DNA of 64,000 bases from Trochalopteron elliotii (taxonomy: Eukaryota > Chordata > Aves > Passeriformes > Leiothrichidae), in the NCBI GenBank assembly GCA_024734555.1, contig JANPWX010000201.1, positions 186,001-250,000 of the forward strand. Direction: 5' to 3'. Positions 51,117 through 64,000 of the stretch are shown piece by piece. Position 1 is the first letter of the stretch. Each line of letters begins with the position of its first letter. Under the pieces are notes generated by a model. That model was not told the origin of the DNA and did no database searches. It worked only from the letters and a program-made list of their open reading frames with translations. The position numbers and the translations under genes were made by a program.

Positions 51117-52911
51117 CTAACAGGAGGTTCCCCTGCTTTGCTGAGTGTCCACTTCCCCATCTGCAATGAGCATGAGTTTCTTTTGGCCTCAGCAAATGCT
51201 GATTGAGGGCTGCTCCCAACCTTGCCTTTTTCAGCAAACCACTAGGGTAGCATTAGATTGTAACCTTGAAGTTATTGAATGAAAAGCCTAATTCATGTGT
51301 GAAAATCTCATTGCTTGCGGGTGAGTGAGACTCAATGAAAGTTTCAGTAAACTAAGCTGCAGTAGAAGCAGGATCTGCTGGGGTAGAATCACAAAACCAC
51401 TCTAATTTTAATTAAAGAATTTTGCCCTCTTACCCTTCGCAGTTCATCATAGAAAGATGTGTTTTGTTTTAATAAATTGAGTTTTGGGAGAACACCCACT
51501 CAGGATAATAAGCTAAATGTTCAAATATATTAGGGGAGTAATTTCCCTTGTATCATCACCATTAAACAAATGAGGAAGTGTGTCAAGTATTTCCGATATT
51601 ATGTTTTTACTACTCTGCAGAGGAAGAAAGACATGATAGCAATGAACTATGAACTATAAAAAAGAAATATGAGAAGGATATATAATTCCTCTGGGTAGAT
51701 TGAGAAGATAACTTTGAATGGGATGTTGCTGGGTTTTTTTTCTCTTTATTTTCTCTTATTTATTTTTATTTAAATAATTTTCCACGTACTGCAAAATAAA
51801 ACGGTAAGAAAAGTAGTATTTTCTTTTCCATGGAAACAAACACACCGTATGCAGAGGTGAAGAGCCTGAGTTTCTGAAAATATCTGTGAGGAAAGGCTTG
51901 TTTATTGAAAGTCAGCTGATTCACTGGTGTACAGGAATGTGAATCACTTGACTTAGATGCGTTGAAAAAATCATCAAACTTTTAAATATTTTGTAGCAGC
52001 ATTCTAAAAATTTTGTAGCAACCAGTCTTGTTCCAGCCAATGTGCTTATTCTGATTCAGCCAGAAGCCTCTTAGTCCCATGCCTTGGCCATCCACATAAC
52101 TAGATTCATTATGCTGATTTGTCACCAAAGACCAACCTACTTAATTGTAATTATTGGATTATTTTACTTTTAAATCTTTTCACTAGGAGACTTTTATAAT
52201 TAGTTTTCTGAACCGTGCCTAAGAACTCTTTTTGTTTTTTATAGCGAGGGATCAGACAATGAGGCAGGGAAAGTCTTATTTCCAAATTTACACAGTGGTT
52301 GATAATGAATCAGTGTGGAGTTGCATCACTGGTGTCAAAACCAGCCCAGTTTATTCCAGCTCTTTCTAAATAACAGTATTAACAAACTGTTTCAGCTTTC
52401 CAATAACTGAGTAAATTTTAAATTAAAACCTAACAAGTACTACCAAGCTGAATGTTTTCTATAACCTGTTGATGCTTGAGCTCATCTGCTGTAGGTCCTC
52501 AGTGGCTCAGTTGGTCTTTGAAAAGCAAATCTCATGCCTGCTGCCTGTTTCTCCTTGCCTTTGTGCCCTGGGATGCTTTCCTCCTGCTGTCTGTCCTCAC
52601 CTGCTCTGGCTGAAGTCCTCAAAAGCATGTCCTTCCTAGATGTTTGTACCTGTCCTGCCAGGTCACATCTTCCACCATGGCTTTTCCAGCCATCCCACAA
52701 GAGTGTGAAGCTCTGTAGCTGGCACAGAGTTATCTGTTGGGATGTTACTGCAAATAATATCCTCATGTGGATGAGGACTAATGGAAACCTCTCCTGGGCA
52801 GACAGTTCAGTTCAGTTAGGATGTGGTGAGTATTTAGGAGAAGAGGATGTATTTCTTGCAGACATATAAAATATTTATCTTTCTAGTTTTCTCTCTCCTT
52901 TTATTTTGTTG

Positions 52912-52927
52912 TTTTTTTTTTTTTTTT
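52912..52927. repeat. T16 homopolymer in a pyrimidine-rich stretch
   Basis: Sixteen T follow CTCTCTCCTTTTATTTTGTTG and precede CTTCCC. The tract from about 52879 to 52935 is pyrimidine-rich overall. No exon follows. Confidence 0.85.
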
Positions 52928-55900
52928 CTTCCCTAAGCCAGTTGAAATTCATGGCAATTTCTCTTTTGGCGTAGAAAAATCAAGATGATCTAGTAGGGAT
53001 ATGAATTTACAACAGGATTGTTGAAAATAGCTCTGCCCACTGGATGTAAGAGCTGTTCAGATTTACTCTGTCATTGCTGTAACCATTTCCTGCTATCATT
53101 AGAGACAGACTTCTGATCCACTGTTCACCAAACAATTCCATCTCCTGAAATGGGAGAATGCCTTGATAAAAATAACTGTACATTAGGTCATTGTCTCCAT
53201 GGTCAAAGAAGTATAGGGAAGGCCATGCTTATCTGCATTTTTCTCACTATTCAGTTCAATGAAACCTTAAAATGCTTTCTAAAGTCAACTGTGGTGCCTC
53301 CTGGGAATTTTTGTCTGAGTTACAAACAGCATTGTTTTCTTTTCTGATTGAGTCTAAGGGAAAATAAAAGAATATCGAATTGCATCTCCTATGACACACC
53401 ATGGCAGTGGTTCAGAAGTTAAATGTTTTGGGTCACAACATGCACATCTTCTGTGGTTTTAGCACATGTTGAAAAGGAAAAAGCTTCCAGATCAGCTCTG
53501 TTTTGTACTCTGAGATACCCACAAAGCAGTAATATATTGAAATCAGCTAATTCAACCAAGTGCTCACCAGAGTATGCTTCAACTCTTATTATTCCTGTTC
53601 TGTTGTGTCTTAAAAGAGCATTTAATTGTTTTAAGTGTGTCATCCTGTCATCCCCTGTCAACTACTCGTGAATTTTGCTGTGTATCAGAACTTTTCTCCT
53701 TTAGCCTGCTCATGCAGTAAACAGATTTTCATAAAAGTTACTTTCTAGCTTCAGTGCTCATCACACATATCAGCGTATCCCAGTGAGGTACAAGGCACAT
53801 AGGAAAGGAGTGATTACCTTGTGCTGTTCCTGATTTCTTCCTTCTCAAGGCAGAATAAAATGCTCCTTTCCAGGACAGTGAATCCAACATCTTGTAGGTG
53901 GGAGAAAATGCAATATATGCATATGTCTTATATGCATTTTTTTTTACTTCACATTAATATTTTAGTCAGGGTGCTGTTTATCATATCTTTTAGTTCACCT
54001 AAAATGGTGATTTTTTTCCTAAGTTTTGGTGCATGCAGTTGTAAAACTTATAGGTATACAATAGACTCCTCAAGACAATATATTGATACCTGGAAATTTT
54101 ATTGAAACAAATGAGAACATAGATAAGCATTTAATATGCATTTTACCACAGACATACATTTTTTGTAAAAAGCAAGTTATAAATTAATTTTTTCTAGCAT
54201 TTTCCAAGTTCCAGCCCAATGGCTCTTTTACAGCTATGCTTAGCTGGCTAACATAACAGTCTTTAAATAGTTCTGGGTATTGAATATGGCCACAAGAATA
54301 ATGATTTGGTGCCAGAAGGTCTGAGGAGTAGGTGTAGTCAGTGGAGAAAAGGTAAGTCACAGAAGTCAAGGAAAATCATCTCGGTTTTATTAAACCTGTC
54401 AGATTTCCTCTATTGTAATGAATGTTAACTGTATTCTGCACACAGTCCTTGCTGGGTTGCAGTGAAGGAATCTGCTCTTTCTGTCTGCCTTTTATAATCT
54501 AATGATAGTTTTTCAGTGCCCTTCTTTCCAAGTGCAGTGGCTTCTTGCAGATAATCAGCAGTTAATGTAACTCACCATTTTTACCAATCAGGCGTGTGGG
54601 ACAATTGAGAATCCTCTCTCCCTGCAGAATGGAATGAGATTGTCCAGGCCTGTGTTATAGATCTAGGTGGTTGTGTTTATCCCCACACATCCATCATTGC
54701 AGAGGGTGAGACTCAGTGGTTTTTTAAATAGTTTCTCTCAGCTGTGCACTCTGGGCCTGGCTCTCCACAAGCCCTTTCTGTGAGCCTGCTCATTACTCAC
54801 AGTGTCACTTGTTTCAGAGGAAAGCTTCTATGTGACAGAGATTTTTAGAATCACACCCTATATTTTTAATTTACATACTAATGCATGCAATTTGGCTGAC
54901 AGTAATGACAGTCCTACAGTTCATAAACTAAATAAATGGTTGCAGTTCATTTCAAACTAGCATTTTTAAAATCCCAGTATTCTGTGGACCTTCTCCACTG
55001 GCTGCATAGGAAATCCCAATTAATTTACCTCTGCTGTTGGAGCAGAATCCCTTACAACTCTTCACTTACCAGTAAAATACATAGATTTATTTTACATAGT
55101 AAAATAATTTCTCTTTTAATTTCCCTTTACTAACCTTGAAAATGCTTAAACATTATTGACGTCTCATGGTGATGCACTTTTTCTTAATTTGGTAGTGATT
55201 CCTTTTTTGTTCATCTTGTAGAAATACACCACTGAAGATTATAGAAAGGATTCTGGGCAGGTGTAGTTATACTCATACACTAGAATTAAGGTCACTGTGC
55301 TGAATTCTAGCCTGTAAGGCCTGACTTCTGTGTTGGGAAATGCTTAACTACACATGTGAAATGTGTATGATTAACATACTCTTGAAATTCGATATTCACT
55401 GGCTTTATTATGCAGCTAATTTGATAGTCCAGAGCAGAAAATACCCAAACGATTATTTTTAAGTCTGCTTAATCTGTCATGGTGACAAGCACAGATTTTA
55501 AGATTAGTTATAAATACATAGAGAGGATAGATAAATCAAATATGGAATAGTCTGACATTGGTCCATTATGCATGAAACTGAGTTCTGCTGATGGTTCTGT
55601 AGATACCTGATTATCACTAAGTGTAAAATTTCAGTGTGTAGTCAAAAAAGCTACACATGGGTGCATTATAGCCTCATGTGTGTGGGTGTGGATAGTTACA
55701 TGCACATTTTAGTGTACACTTGTCTGTTTCAGAACAAAATTGAAAGGGAGTTTTGTTTATTCATAAGGACAATCTCTTCATTTTCTGGTTGTTTTTGGTT
55801 TTTATTATATGTTTTCAGATATTGCCCACCCCTTTCAGTTAAGTTGCCTTTCCTCATGTAGGGTCAGATCCTACATTTTTCTTCACCTTAGGCTGAGCAC

Positions 55901-58900
55901 CATTCCTGTGCTACCCACATGGGGAAAACAGGTCTGTGCCCTTCAGGAATGTGCAGCTCTCACCTTCCCACACAGACCAGGAGCTGCCACCTGATCTTCC
56001 TGACCTCTGGGCCCATGATTCCTGTGCAGGTGGGGATGTGGTTACCTTGCCTGGCAGAGCTCTCCAGCTCCATGGGGGCTCTACAGGCACATAATGCCAT
56101 CTAGAGGGCAGAGCTTCTTCCCTTCCCACAGGAACACCTGGCATCCCTGCTGGCCTTCCATCACATGTGGTGACAGTGCTCCTTCATCTTTGTGATCCAT
56201 GGGTTTTCCTGTTCCTCTTCTGGGTAGTGTGTACTCAGACAAGGCCAAGACTTGGAAATTACTTAGGAGAAGTGCTCAATTGGTGATTACAACTGTTTCC
56301 CTTTAATACGCCTGCAGGTTTCTTTCTTGTCTTCAGTCAAATGGTCTGTTCCTCCAGAAAACCCTTCTGATTTTAAGTGCTCTAGGTCTTAACATTTAAG
56401 TTCTTCAGGAAAAGGTTATTTTAAATAGAGGAAGCAAGTAAGACCTGTATTTTTCATTCAGTTTTTCATTAAAATCTTAGAAATACCTATGCATTGACTA
56501 CTTTGCTAGACAAAATCCTCTGTAAAGTTACTGCAGCAACAGTTTCAGATCTGAGAAATGGGTCTGAGGGTTGTGCATTGTGTGAGACTGCTGTGTGTTT
56601 AAACAGAAGTTAAAGTATTTTCTTCTATTGCATCTGTCCTGCTGCAAGACTTGGTTAGCATTTCTCTTAACAGTTAATGGTAATCTGGAAATGAGTGGAG
56701 GCTTCTCAGTGAAGAGGTCATGGGGCTGAAACAGCTGAACTTTCTCCTTAATTGCCTCTGATAGCTGCTCATTTTTCATCTTTTGAACCTCATGGAGTTT
56801 GCTTATTCAGACCTTAAGACACATCAGAGAAAAGTCTGTTGCATCCTCCTTGGTAATTTCCTTCAGTCCTATTTGACATCATTATACTTCAGCTGCTGTT
56901 ACCAATAATGACCATTATAATATTCTTTTTATTAAACAATGAGTGTTCTTTCTGTAACTTAAGCCTGATCTCTATCTCATAAAAAGGATTTTGTTAGACA
57001 TTGTAGTGTCTCCCCAGTGCTGTGCAGAGATTACTGTTACACACATACATGCATAAATTTGACTCAATTAAGGTGGGAGGTGTGAAACAGAGAAAAAGGC
57101 TCTGTTGCAAGCTTTATAAACAGCATCATCTTTTTATATAATGCCCTGTCATGGAGAGTAGTTCAGGTAGCAGAGCAGTGGAGCTGCTTGGAATGGCTTT
57201 TATTTGAGCCCATTAGGTCTTCTTGAGACCCAGAGTATTGGCCCCAATAGAACAATACCTGAGCAACCTGAGCCAGCTTTAGCAGATCTTTGCAGATAGC
57301 GTTGATATAACTTCACTTTTAAGGAAATACTCTTCCTCTTGGCTCCTCTTGCTGTAGCACAATATAGGTTTTTTTCCATTCCAGTGATGGTAGTCTTTGT
57401 ACTCTTTTTTTTCAAATATTTTGCCCTTTGCAGAGACCTCAGGGTAACTATTCAAAATTTCACCCATTTAGATGAGTAAAAATAGGTATTCTTAGTTCAT
57501 TGTAAAAAAGAACTTTGCTAGTGTTAGGCAAAACCTGTATTTTTCACAGAGACATTGAGTAGAAATAAGAGATGAGAATTGCTCCTCTTTTTGAGCAAGT
57601 GATTTGCCTCGCTGGTGACATCTGCCAGGCAGGAATATTTCCCAATTGCAGGCCAATCTGACAGAGCAGTAATGTGATCAGTCCTAGGTATATGTGACAT
57701 TGCATAGTATTTCATACATTGATTTATTTTTGTTCTTTTCTCTGCATTTTCCCTTTAGGCCAATTGATTAATCACTGATCCTGCTCTTGAATGGGAGCTT
57801 GGAATAAGATAACAGCAACATTTCCTCATCTTTGATGCTGATGTTATTGTATTTGGCTATCAAATTTAGACATGTGAAGGTGGGTGCAGTTCCAGTGGCT
57901 GCACTTGAGCTGTGTTTAATTATGTGTGATGTGAATTTGGCTCATTCTGCAGATCAGGGCTGGGCTGCTGCTGCTGCTGTGCTTTTCACGCCTGAGCTTC
58001 TTACTGGGGCATCCCTGAATCCCATCAACTTTGACCTAAAGTGTGTGCCAAATGAGACTGGGATTTTCAGCCAAACCTTGTTTTTTTAAGATCTTCTGGT
58101 TTGCCACATTCTCCCAAAGTTGTGGTCTAAGGCATTTCTTGAACCTTCTAGAACATAGTTTGCCAACAAACGTAAGTAGGAAGAACAAAATCTGAGACAA
58201 ATGTTAAATGCTGAAGAGCAAGGTTAAGTTACTAATTGAGAAAGAGTTTAATACCACACAGTGGCACTTAATAATCTATAATTACAATAGAATTTGCTTT
58301 CCATGTAGCTGGCTTGGATGTATATATTTCTGTACAGGTTTTTATTTTCTGTTTTCATAATATACTAAGCTGTAAAAATACCCAAGTAGAAAAATTCCTC
58401 TGACACATCTCTCTTGTGTGCAGGAAAAGGTTCCCAAAAAGTTCTCTTTTATTTTGGTATTGTGGGATATGTTTTTGTGCAGGCAGTTGACTTCCTTAGG
58501 GCTTCCCTGTTAATGCTGGAAGGTATCCTGTTGTAATTGTGTGTCTGCCTTGGCACAAGTGTAACAGGAGCAGATCCTAAGACTTGTGCTGTGTACATTT
58601 TGGGGGGTCACTCTTGACTCCAGGTAAGCCCAGCAGCAGCTGGAGTTCCTCTTCCCATTTCCTGTGAGAGAAACCCAGTCCATTGGGTCCAAGGCCACGC
58701 CACGGTGTGAGCTGTAAGCTGGTCAGTGTGATGATCCGAAAAATCACTGGAGATGAGCACACTCACAACTCATCCAAGGCAAAAAACCAATGTGCATAGA
58801 CCTGATGTCAGCCAGCTCAGTAAAGACATTTCCTGTAACTAGTTAGGATCACAGTCAGATGCTGCCAGATCTGACAGTTTCCATGGGATCCTTATCCCAT

Positions 58901-61900
58901 CTTCTCTAAGTGAGCACAGTCTGCACAGGGCAGAAAAAATCAAAAAAACCTCTCATCTGCTGAATCTTTTAAAAGACAGATTTTGAGGCTTGGGCTGTTG
59001 TTCTTCTGGGCCAAATACAATTACTCTGCAGATTCACTCTAGAAGAGTAAAAATTAAATGAATCAGAGCTTTCAATTTAACAAATGTCAGTGCAGAAGTC
59101 ACGTGCTGCTGTGTGGAGCAAAGGGCATTGCCTAGTTCTTGCTGTGTGCCTGTAAGAACAAAAAGAGAAAAATGTTCAAAGCACTCAGGAGAAACAGGGT
59201 GTTGTTTGCAAATAGGGTTTCATTTCAGCTAGCAAGAAATGAGCAGTAATTTTGTGATTCAGTTATTAGGAGTTGGCTAGTGGCTACAGAACAATTGCTG
59301 CACGTTAATGTGGCATTTGCTGCTCTCCATAGCACAGCACCAATACCTGTCCTGCTCCACTTGGCTTCACAACTCCTTAGCTGAGGGGGACAGAAATAAC
59401 TGAAGCCATCAAGAGAAGTTCATTTTGAAATACCTGGGGAGGTTGACTTATGGGTGACTTCTGATGAAGAGAGTGGAATTGCAGGAAACATTGCCTTCAG
59501 GAATAACTCAGTGCTCCCGTGTAGTTAAAACAGAAAAACTTGTTATAAATTTATGTTGCGAACTGTGAAACAGGCGACATTAATGGCTTATTGTGGTGGA
59601 AAGCTTTTAACTTGAAAGTCTTTAAAGGAGCAGAGTAAAATGATTCAGCATAGGCGGAGGAAAAGAACATAAATTATGTTTTATTGTGTTTAAAAATACT
59701 TTGTGGCAGTATCAATTAAACCATCACATAATTTTTAAATCTATTGCGTAGTATAACAAAGAAAAGTCATCATTTTTCTCGGAATTCAAATTAAAAAAAG
59801 CTCAAGAGACTTTTTTTAAAGTGGAAAACCAGTTGTATGTTTTATTTTTTACATTTCAGAAAAAATACATACATGTTTCTTTGGAAAAGAAAAAAAAAAA
59901 CTTTTTCTCACTTGCATAGCAGAGAACTGGTGTGAGTTTCCCATCACCCAGCTAGTGAACGTGACATTCAAACATATGGAATCAGGGTTTTCCAGACTGC
60001 CAGTTTAAATAATTTTATTTCATAATTACTTTTGTTTGATCTGAATGAAGGAACTTGGGATAAATAATTATGAAAAAATATTTCTTGATAAATATTCAGC
60101 ATCCCCTTTCTCTGAAGTCAGAGCAAAACATCTGTTGTTTTACCTTTCAGTGAGATCCAAAATAATTGGGTGTGGGATACATTTGTGTTGTAGGTTATAC
60201 ATTAAATGAGAGGACCAAAAGCAGGAAGGCAGTGAAGTCTGAATATTTTGTTTGTATCATCAGCCCCCATGAGCAAACTCAGTTCCTTAATTTCCTTGGG
60301 GGAGTGGAATGGGTGAGTGGGGAAGAGGTTGGTGTTGGTGTTTCTTGCAAATGGTGGCAAAATGAGCTCCAGATTTTTACTGTTTACTATAATTTAATAG
60401 CAGCCCTTCGGTTCAGGTGCATTGAGCAGCCTGGAAGCACCAGTTACAGCATTAAAGCAATTTTTTTTGCACTGACCTGTGAAATTATATTTTTTTTTAG
60501 TCCGATGTTATTAGAAAAAAACATAGAAAAGCTATTTTAGAGGAGAAGAGCTGCTCTTTATAGACAGAATTTCTAGAAATGAAAACAAACAAAAAAAAAT
60601 CCTGAATATATTTATATAATCCTTGTCTTCCTGATACTTAATTTCAAGGTGTTCTACCTGTGAAGGCAGTTTTTCCCATGGCCTTTCTTTTCCATATCCA
60701 CTTCCCAGTGCCAAGAATCAGCAGTAGTATTTCCATATTTTCTCTGAGTATCTGAGAGACAAGAGAGGGGGAATAAGGAGTGTTTTCTGCTGGGATAAAG
60801 TGGCCCAAACATCAATTTTCATACGCAGATCTGAAATGCCCTATTCTTTTCAACCTCCCATTAGATGAACCTTGAAGCTTTGTGTGCTACTCAGGTGTGG
60901 ATAATGGAATCACAGCAAGTACAAAACTGTCACAGTGTCAGTGAGCTCATGATCAAAATTGCCCAGCTTTGAAGGATAACTCACTTACAGTAAATTCTGA
61001 AGTGACCTGTCTTATTGCTTGGAAAAATGTCTTAAAATACATGAGTTTTCCTAAAGATCTGAAATTAAAAAAAAAAAGAAAAAAACCCCTGCCTTTTAAA
61101 AACTTTTTTTAAAGGTGGTTTCCATATGTATAATTTCAGAAGGATTCAAAGCCAAAATTTAGCTTTGTTTTCAGTGTCACTTCTAAATTCGATAAAAATC
61201 TTTTCCAAAATGTTTCCTTGAAAAGCAAAGCAAATATTTTCTTTGAAAATGACTGCACCATAAGTTTTTTTATTGAGCTTCAGTACTGAGTTTACAGGTA
61301 GTAAAGGGTTTTCAACTAATCTTTACTGATTTCAAATAATTGCTATTTCAAAGAGTTAGAATTTCCCCTGGCAAGAAAAATTGAAACAAATGCAAGTGTC
61401 CAAATCTGATTTGACTGGCTCCTATAAGAGTTTTCAATGCAAAGATGCTTAGGTGTGTGTCACATACAAGAAATGCCATTTTTTATTGATCAAGTCCTCA
61501 CCCTAGCCTTTATCTGTCTGTGTTGATTGCAAGAATCTTAGTTTGGCTTACAATTTCAGGATCTCAGACCTTTTTTCATGGACCGGGGATTTTTATTTCT
61601 TTGATAAAAGAAATAACTGCCTGTGAATATTACATGGTGAAGCACAGTAAGTCTGTCAGAGTGAAATGCTCTCAGTTCTTAAGGGAGAAAATCACTTAAA
61701 ACAAGAAGGGGGGAAAAAAAGAATGGGATGGGAATCTTGGTGGGGCTTTTGGCTCTCCATGCTTGTATTTCTTTGCTTTATCAAGTGTACATGTGTTATC
61801 TATATGTCTTTAACTTGAGGAAAATTGTATGCTGGCTGCCTCTGCTTCTTCAGATCTCTTTTACTCCTCATGCTCAAAAAATGTTTTATATGGGATCATT

Positions 61901-64000
61901 TGGAAGAATTTTTTTGGGGAAAAAAATAAGGCATCCTTCATAATTTTAACCCATTTGTACAAAGATCTGTATTGACAGTGCTTCATCACTGGAAATGTTG
62001 AGAGTCTATTATTATCTCTGTAAATACTGGTAGAATTTGCTGTTTTCTACAATTTGCATGCAGGTAAACATACAACTCTATTATTGATATATCTGTTAGT
62101 AGCCCAGGTGATTATTTGTTTGAAGATAAGCCTGTGCTTATAATGCAGTCTGTTTTGCCAGATCTATTCCTAGTCTTCTTAAAATGTCAACTCCAAACGT
62201 TTCTGTGGTGTCAGAAGGGAAAATGTTGAAGGTTTTAAAGGCTTGTCATTCTTAACTCCTTTAGAACTAACCAAAAGGAAAGAAAAAAAGAAAAATATTG
62301 CCATTCTTGAACCAGTTGAAAATTTCCAGCCTCAAATTCTGGGAAGAAAAAAAAAAAAAGATATTTCACAGAGGAATTCCCAGGAATATGAGGTTTGCTT
62401 TAGTCATTTTTAGAACACAGTCTCATCAGCAGTGTGTGAATCTCTTTTGGTTCTGGTTTGTTGGATTCAGCTCCTGAAGTTTGTATATTTATCCAATATA
62501 AGTAGATTTGGAGGATTAAATTCTAGTTGCACTCTTCTTTCTTTCCAAAGGGAGGCTTCCTCATTGAGGTTGGACACCCATTGTTTCATCTTGTGTGAAC
62601 TGAGAAATGCTCAGCAGACAGGAAAAGCTTTCTGTGGTTATGAGTCCCATCCAGGACTGTGGGTGGGAGTCTCCCCCAAACTGCTAAAAATCTGCAGTTA
62701 AATGAGCAAGTTCTGTGTTCTGGTCTTTGACAGCGTGAAATCAACACAAGTTTTAAAACTGTTACATAATTTCTGCTGTAAATTCATGTTTAAATACATG
62801 AATCTGCTCATCAATAATTGGTGAGGCATCATAAGAAGCTGCACAGACCTTGGGCTGCTTTTTGTTCGCAACATTTAAACCCAAGGGGTTTTTGTAACCT
62901 TATTAAGTGGTTACTTTCCTGATGTTGAATAAATATCTTCTGATTTCTGGCATACATTAGAAGGTTGTACTGCTCTCTCTGAGTCTCCAAACCCATGGGT
63001 AGCACAGCTATAGCAGAGCATGTCCTGATAGACTGCTTTTGGGATTTAATATAATTTTTGTAACAGTAAAGAGCTAAAAATAACATTGTTGAAGTTGTGA
63101 ATTGCAAGAATGATCCCCACCAGTGCTGCCTAATAAGGTTCAAGGTGGCCTTTTTATAGACAGAATTATAATTAACACTTGTATGGTTCTGTGTTTTATT
63201 ATTTAACATCACATATGTATTACTTCCATGCCATGTTTTAAGTGAGTGAGAATTAAACACTGGCTGAGTATTGCAGATAAAATATGTCAAATGTTTTAAG
63301 TGAGGTTAAATATAACAGGCTATTAAAAAGTAAATCAGAAAATTATGCTACTGAGAAGGCTAAGTGTTTTGAAGCAAGGGTGAGAAGCCTGGCTGCTATC
63401 ATATCACTAATTTGTTCTTTCTGGTGTTTTGTTTTCTTCCTCCCATCTCCATGACCCAGAAGAAATAGTTAAGACTAGGACATTTAAATAAAAAAACATT
63501 TTAGTTAAGTATTATTCCATTAAATTCACTGATTATTTCATCAGTAGGTAGTACTCCCCAGTCTCAGTGTCCTGGGGATGTAAGGCCAGGGAGCAGAGCT
63601 CATCAGGGAGATGCTCCATGGCTGCCCAAGCTTTGATCTGCTGTGGAAAAAGTGTAAAGGACAAGGTGGAAACATCCAAATGTTGACAGGTGGCCTTGAG
63701 GTGCAGCTCCCATTTTACTCCTAGCAAAGAGCTGTCTTTACTAATATAAAAGGCACTGGAAAGTGGCCAGTGGAAATGCTGTTATCGTGCTAGAATTAAA
63801 TTAAAGCTTTTGTTGCTACAATTACATTGATTTAAAAGCACAAATGTAATTTTCAGCTCTTCTGACCAGCATAAGTATGATGTTAAACTTTTCTCTGACA
63901 AGTTGCTGGATTAGTCTTTCAGAGGACAAATTTTCTGCGTAGCAGGGACAGAAACATTCAAAAAGTTCCCTGTGACCAAAGACACAGAGGTGGTAAAAGT

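Larger units (their letters stand above)
46913..64000 (+). other. NCKAP5: NCKAP5 intron (right end outside the window)
   Basis: The intron starts with a near-consensus donor, GTAAGA. In NCKAP5 the next exon would open with a glutamate- and asparagine-rich coiled-coil segment, and I did not find it here, so the intron runs at least 17.1 kb. It contains T runs at 50285-50302 and 52912-52927, the AAAAT repeat at 51068-51116, and an A14 run near 62346-62359. A GC-richer patch lies at about 55900-56200. I recognise no gene, RNA or transposon in it. The longest open frame, 62829-63290 on the minus strand, has no recognisable domain. Confidence 0.75.

Noticed and set aside
55900..56200. GC-richer patch with overlapping frames on both strands
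   Set aside because: CpG-poor, with no recognisable protein in any frame. Treated as ordinary intron of higher GC.
60166..60540. 124-residue plus-strand frame with a hydrophobic C-terminus
   Set aside because: The hydrophobic end comes from T-rich sequence, and nothing in the frame resembles a known family.

Overview
The window is intronic DNA from a bird genome. It is AT-rich, has almost no protein-coding content, and carries avian-type repeats: the 3' end of a chicken-repeat-1 (CR1) LINE on the minus strand near 38.0 kb, and a decayed LTR of a bird endogenous retrovirus near 41.3-41.8 kb. The CR1 and LTR types look like those common in neoavian birds, probably passerines, but the species cannot be fixed from this sequence.

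One gene can be supported. Two plus-strand coding exons, 32812-32902 and 46763-46912, join in frame and give 80 residues. I recognise these as the N-terminal coiled-coil region of NCKAP5 (Nck-associated protein 5, also NAP5). The first exon encodes a segment beginning MEETVRNLLQSQGSP. The second ends in an acidic serine-rich stretch followed by KTKLLLERLKALE. NCKAP5 is known for very large introns in vertebrates, and the layout fits: at least 32.8 kb of intron to the left, 13.9 kb between the exons, and at least 17.1 kb to the right. I found neither the preceding coiled-coil exon nor the following one, so both should lie outside the window.

Region by region: 1-32811 is intron with a compound TCTG/TCTA microsatellite (7.8-8.0 kb), a 14-bp minisatellite (20.1 kb) and a long pyrimidine-rich tract (22.9-23.1 kb). 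The first exon follows. The 32903-46762 intron holds a 36-bp tandem duplication, a shorter duplication, the CR1 fragment, the LTR and a T/A homopolymer block. The second exon follows. The 46913-64000 intron holds T runs and an AAAAT pentanucleotide repeat.

The other open reading frames are short, lack recognisable domains and have the size expected by chance in AT-rich DNA, so they are not annotated as genes. I saw no tRNA, rRNA, CRISPR array or operon. I also saw no convincing sign of an undescribed system. The most interesting points concern NCKAP5 splicing: a nine-base tandem donor after the first exon, and a frame-neutral second exon behind a weak-looking acceptor.
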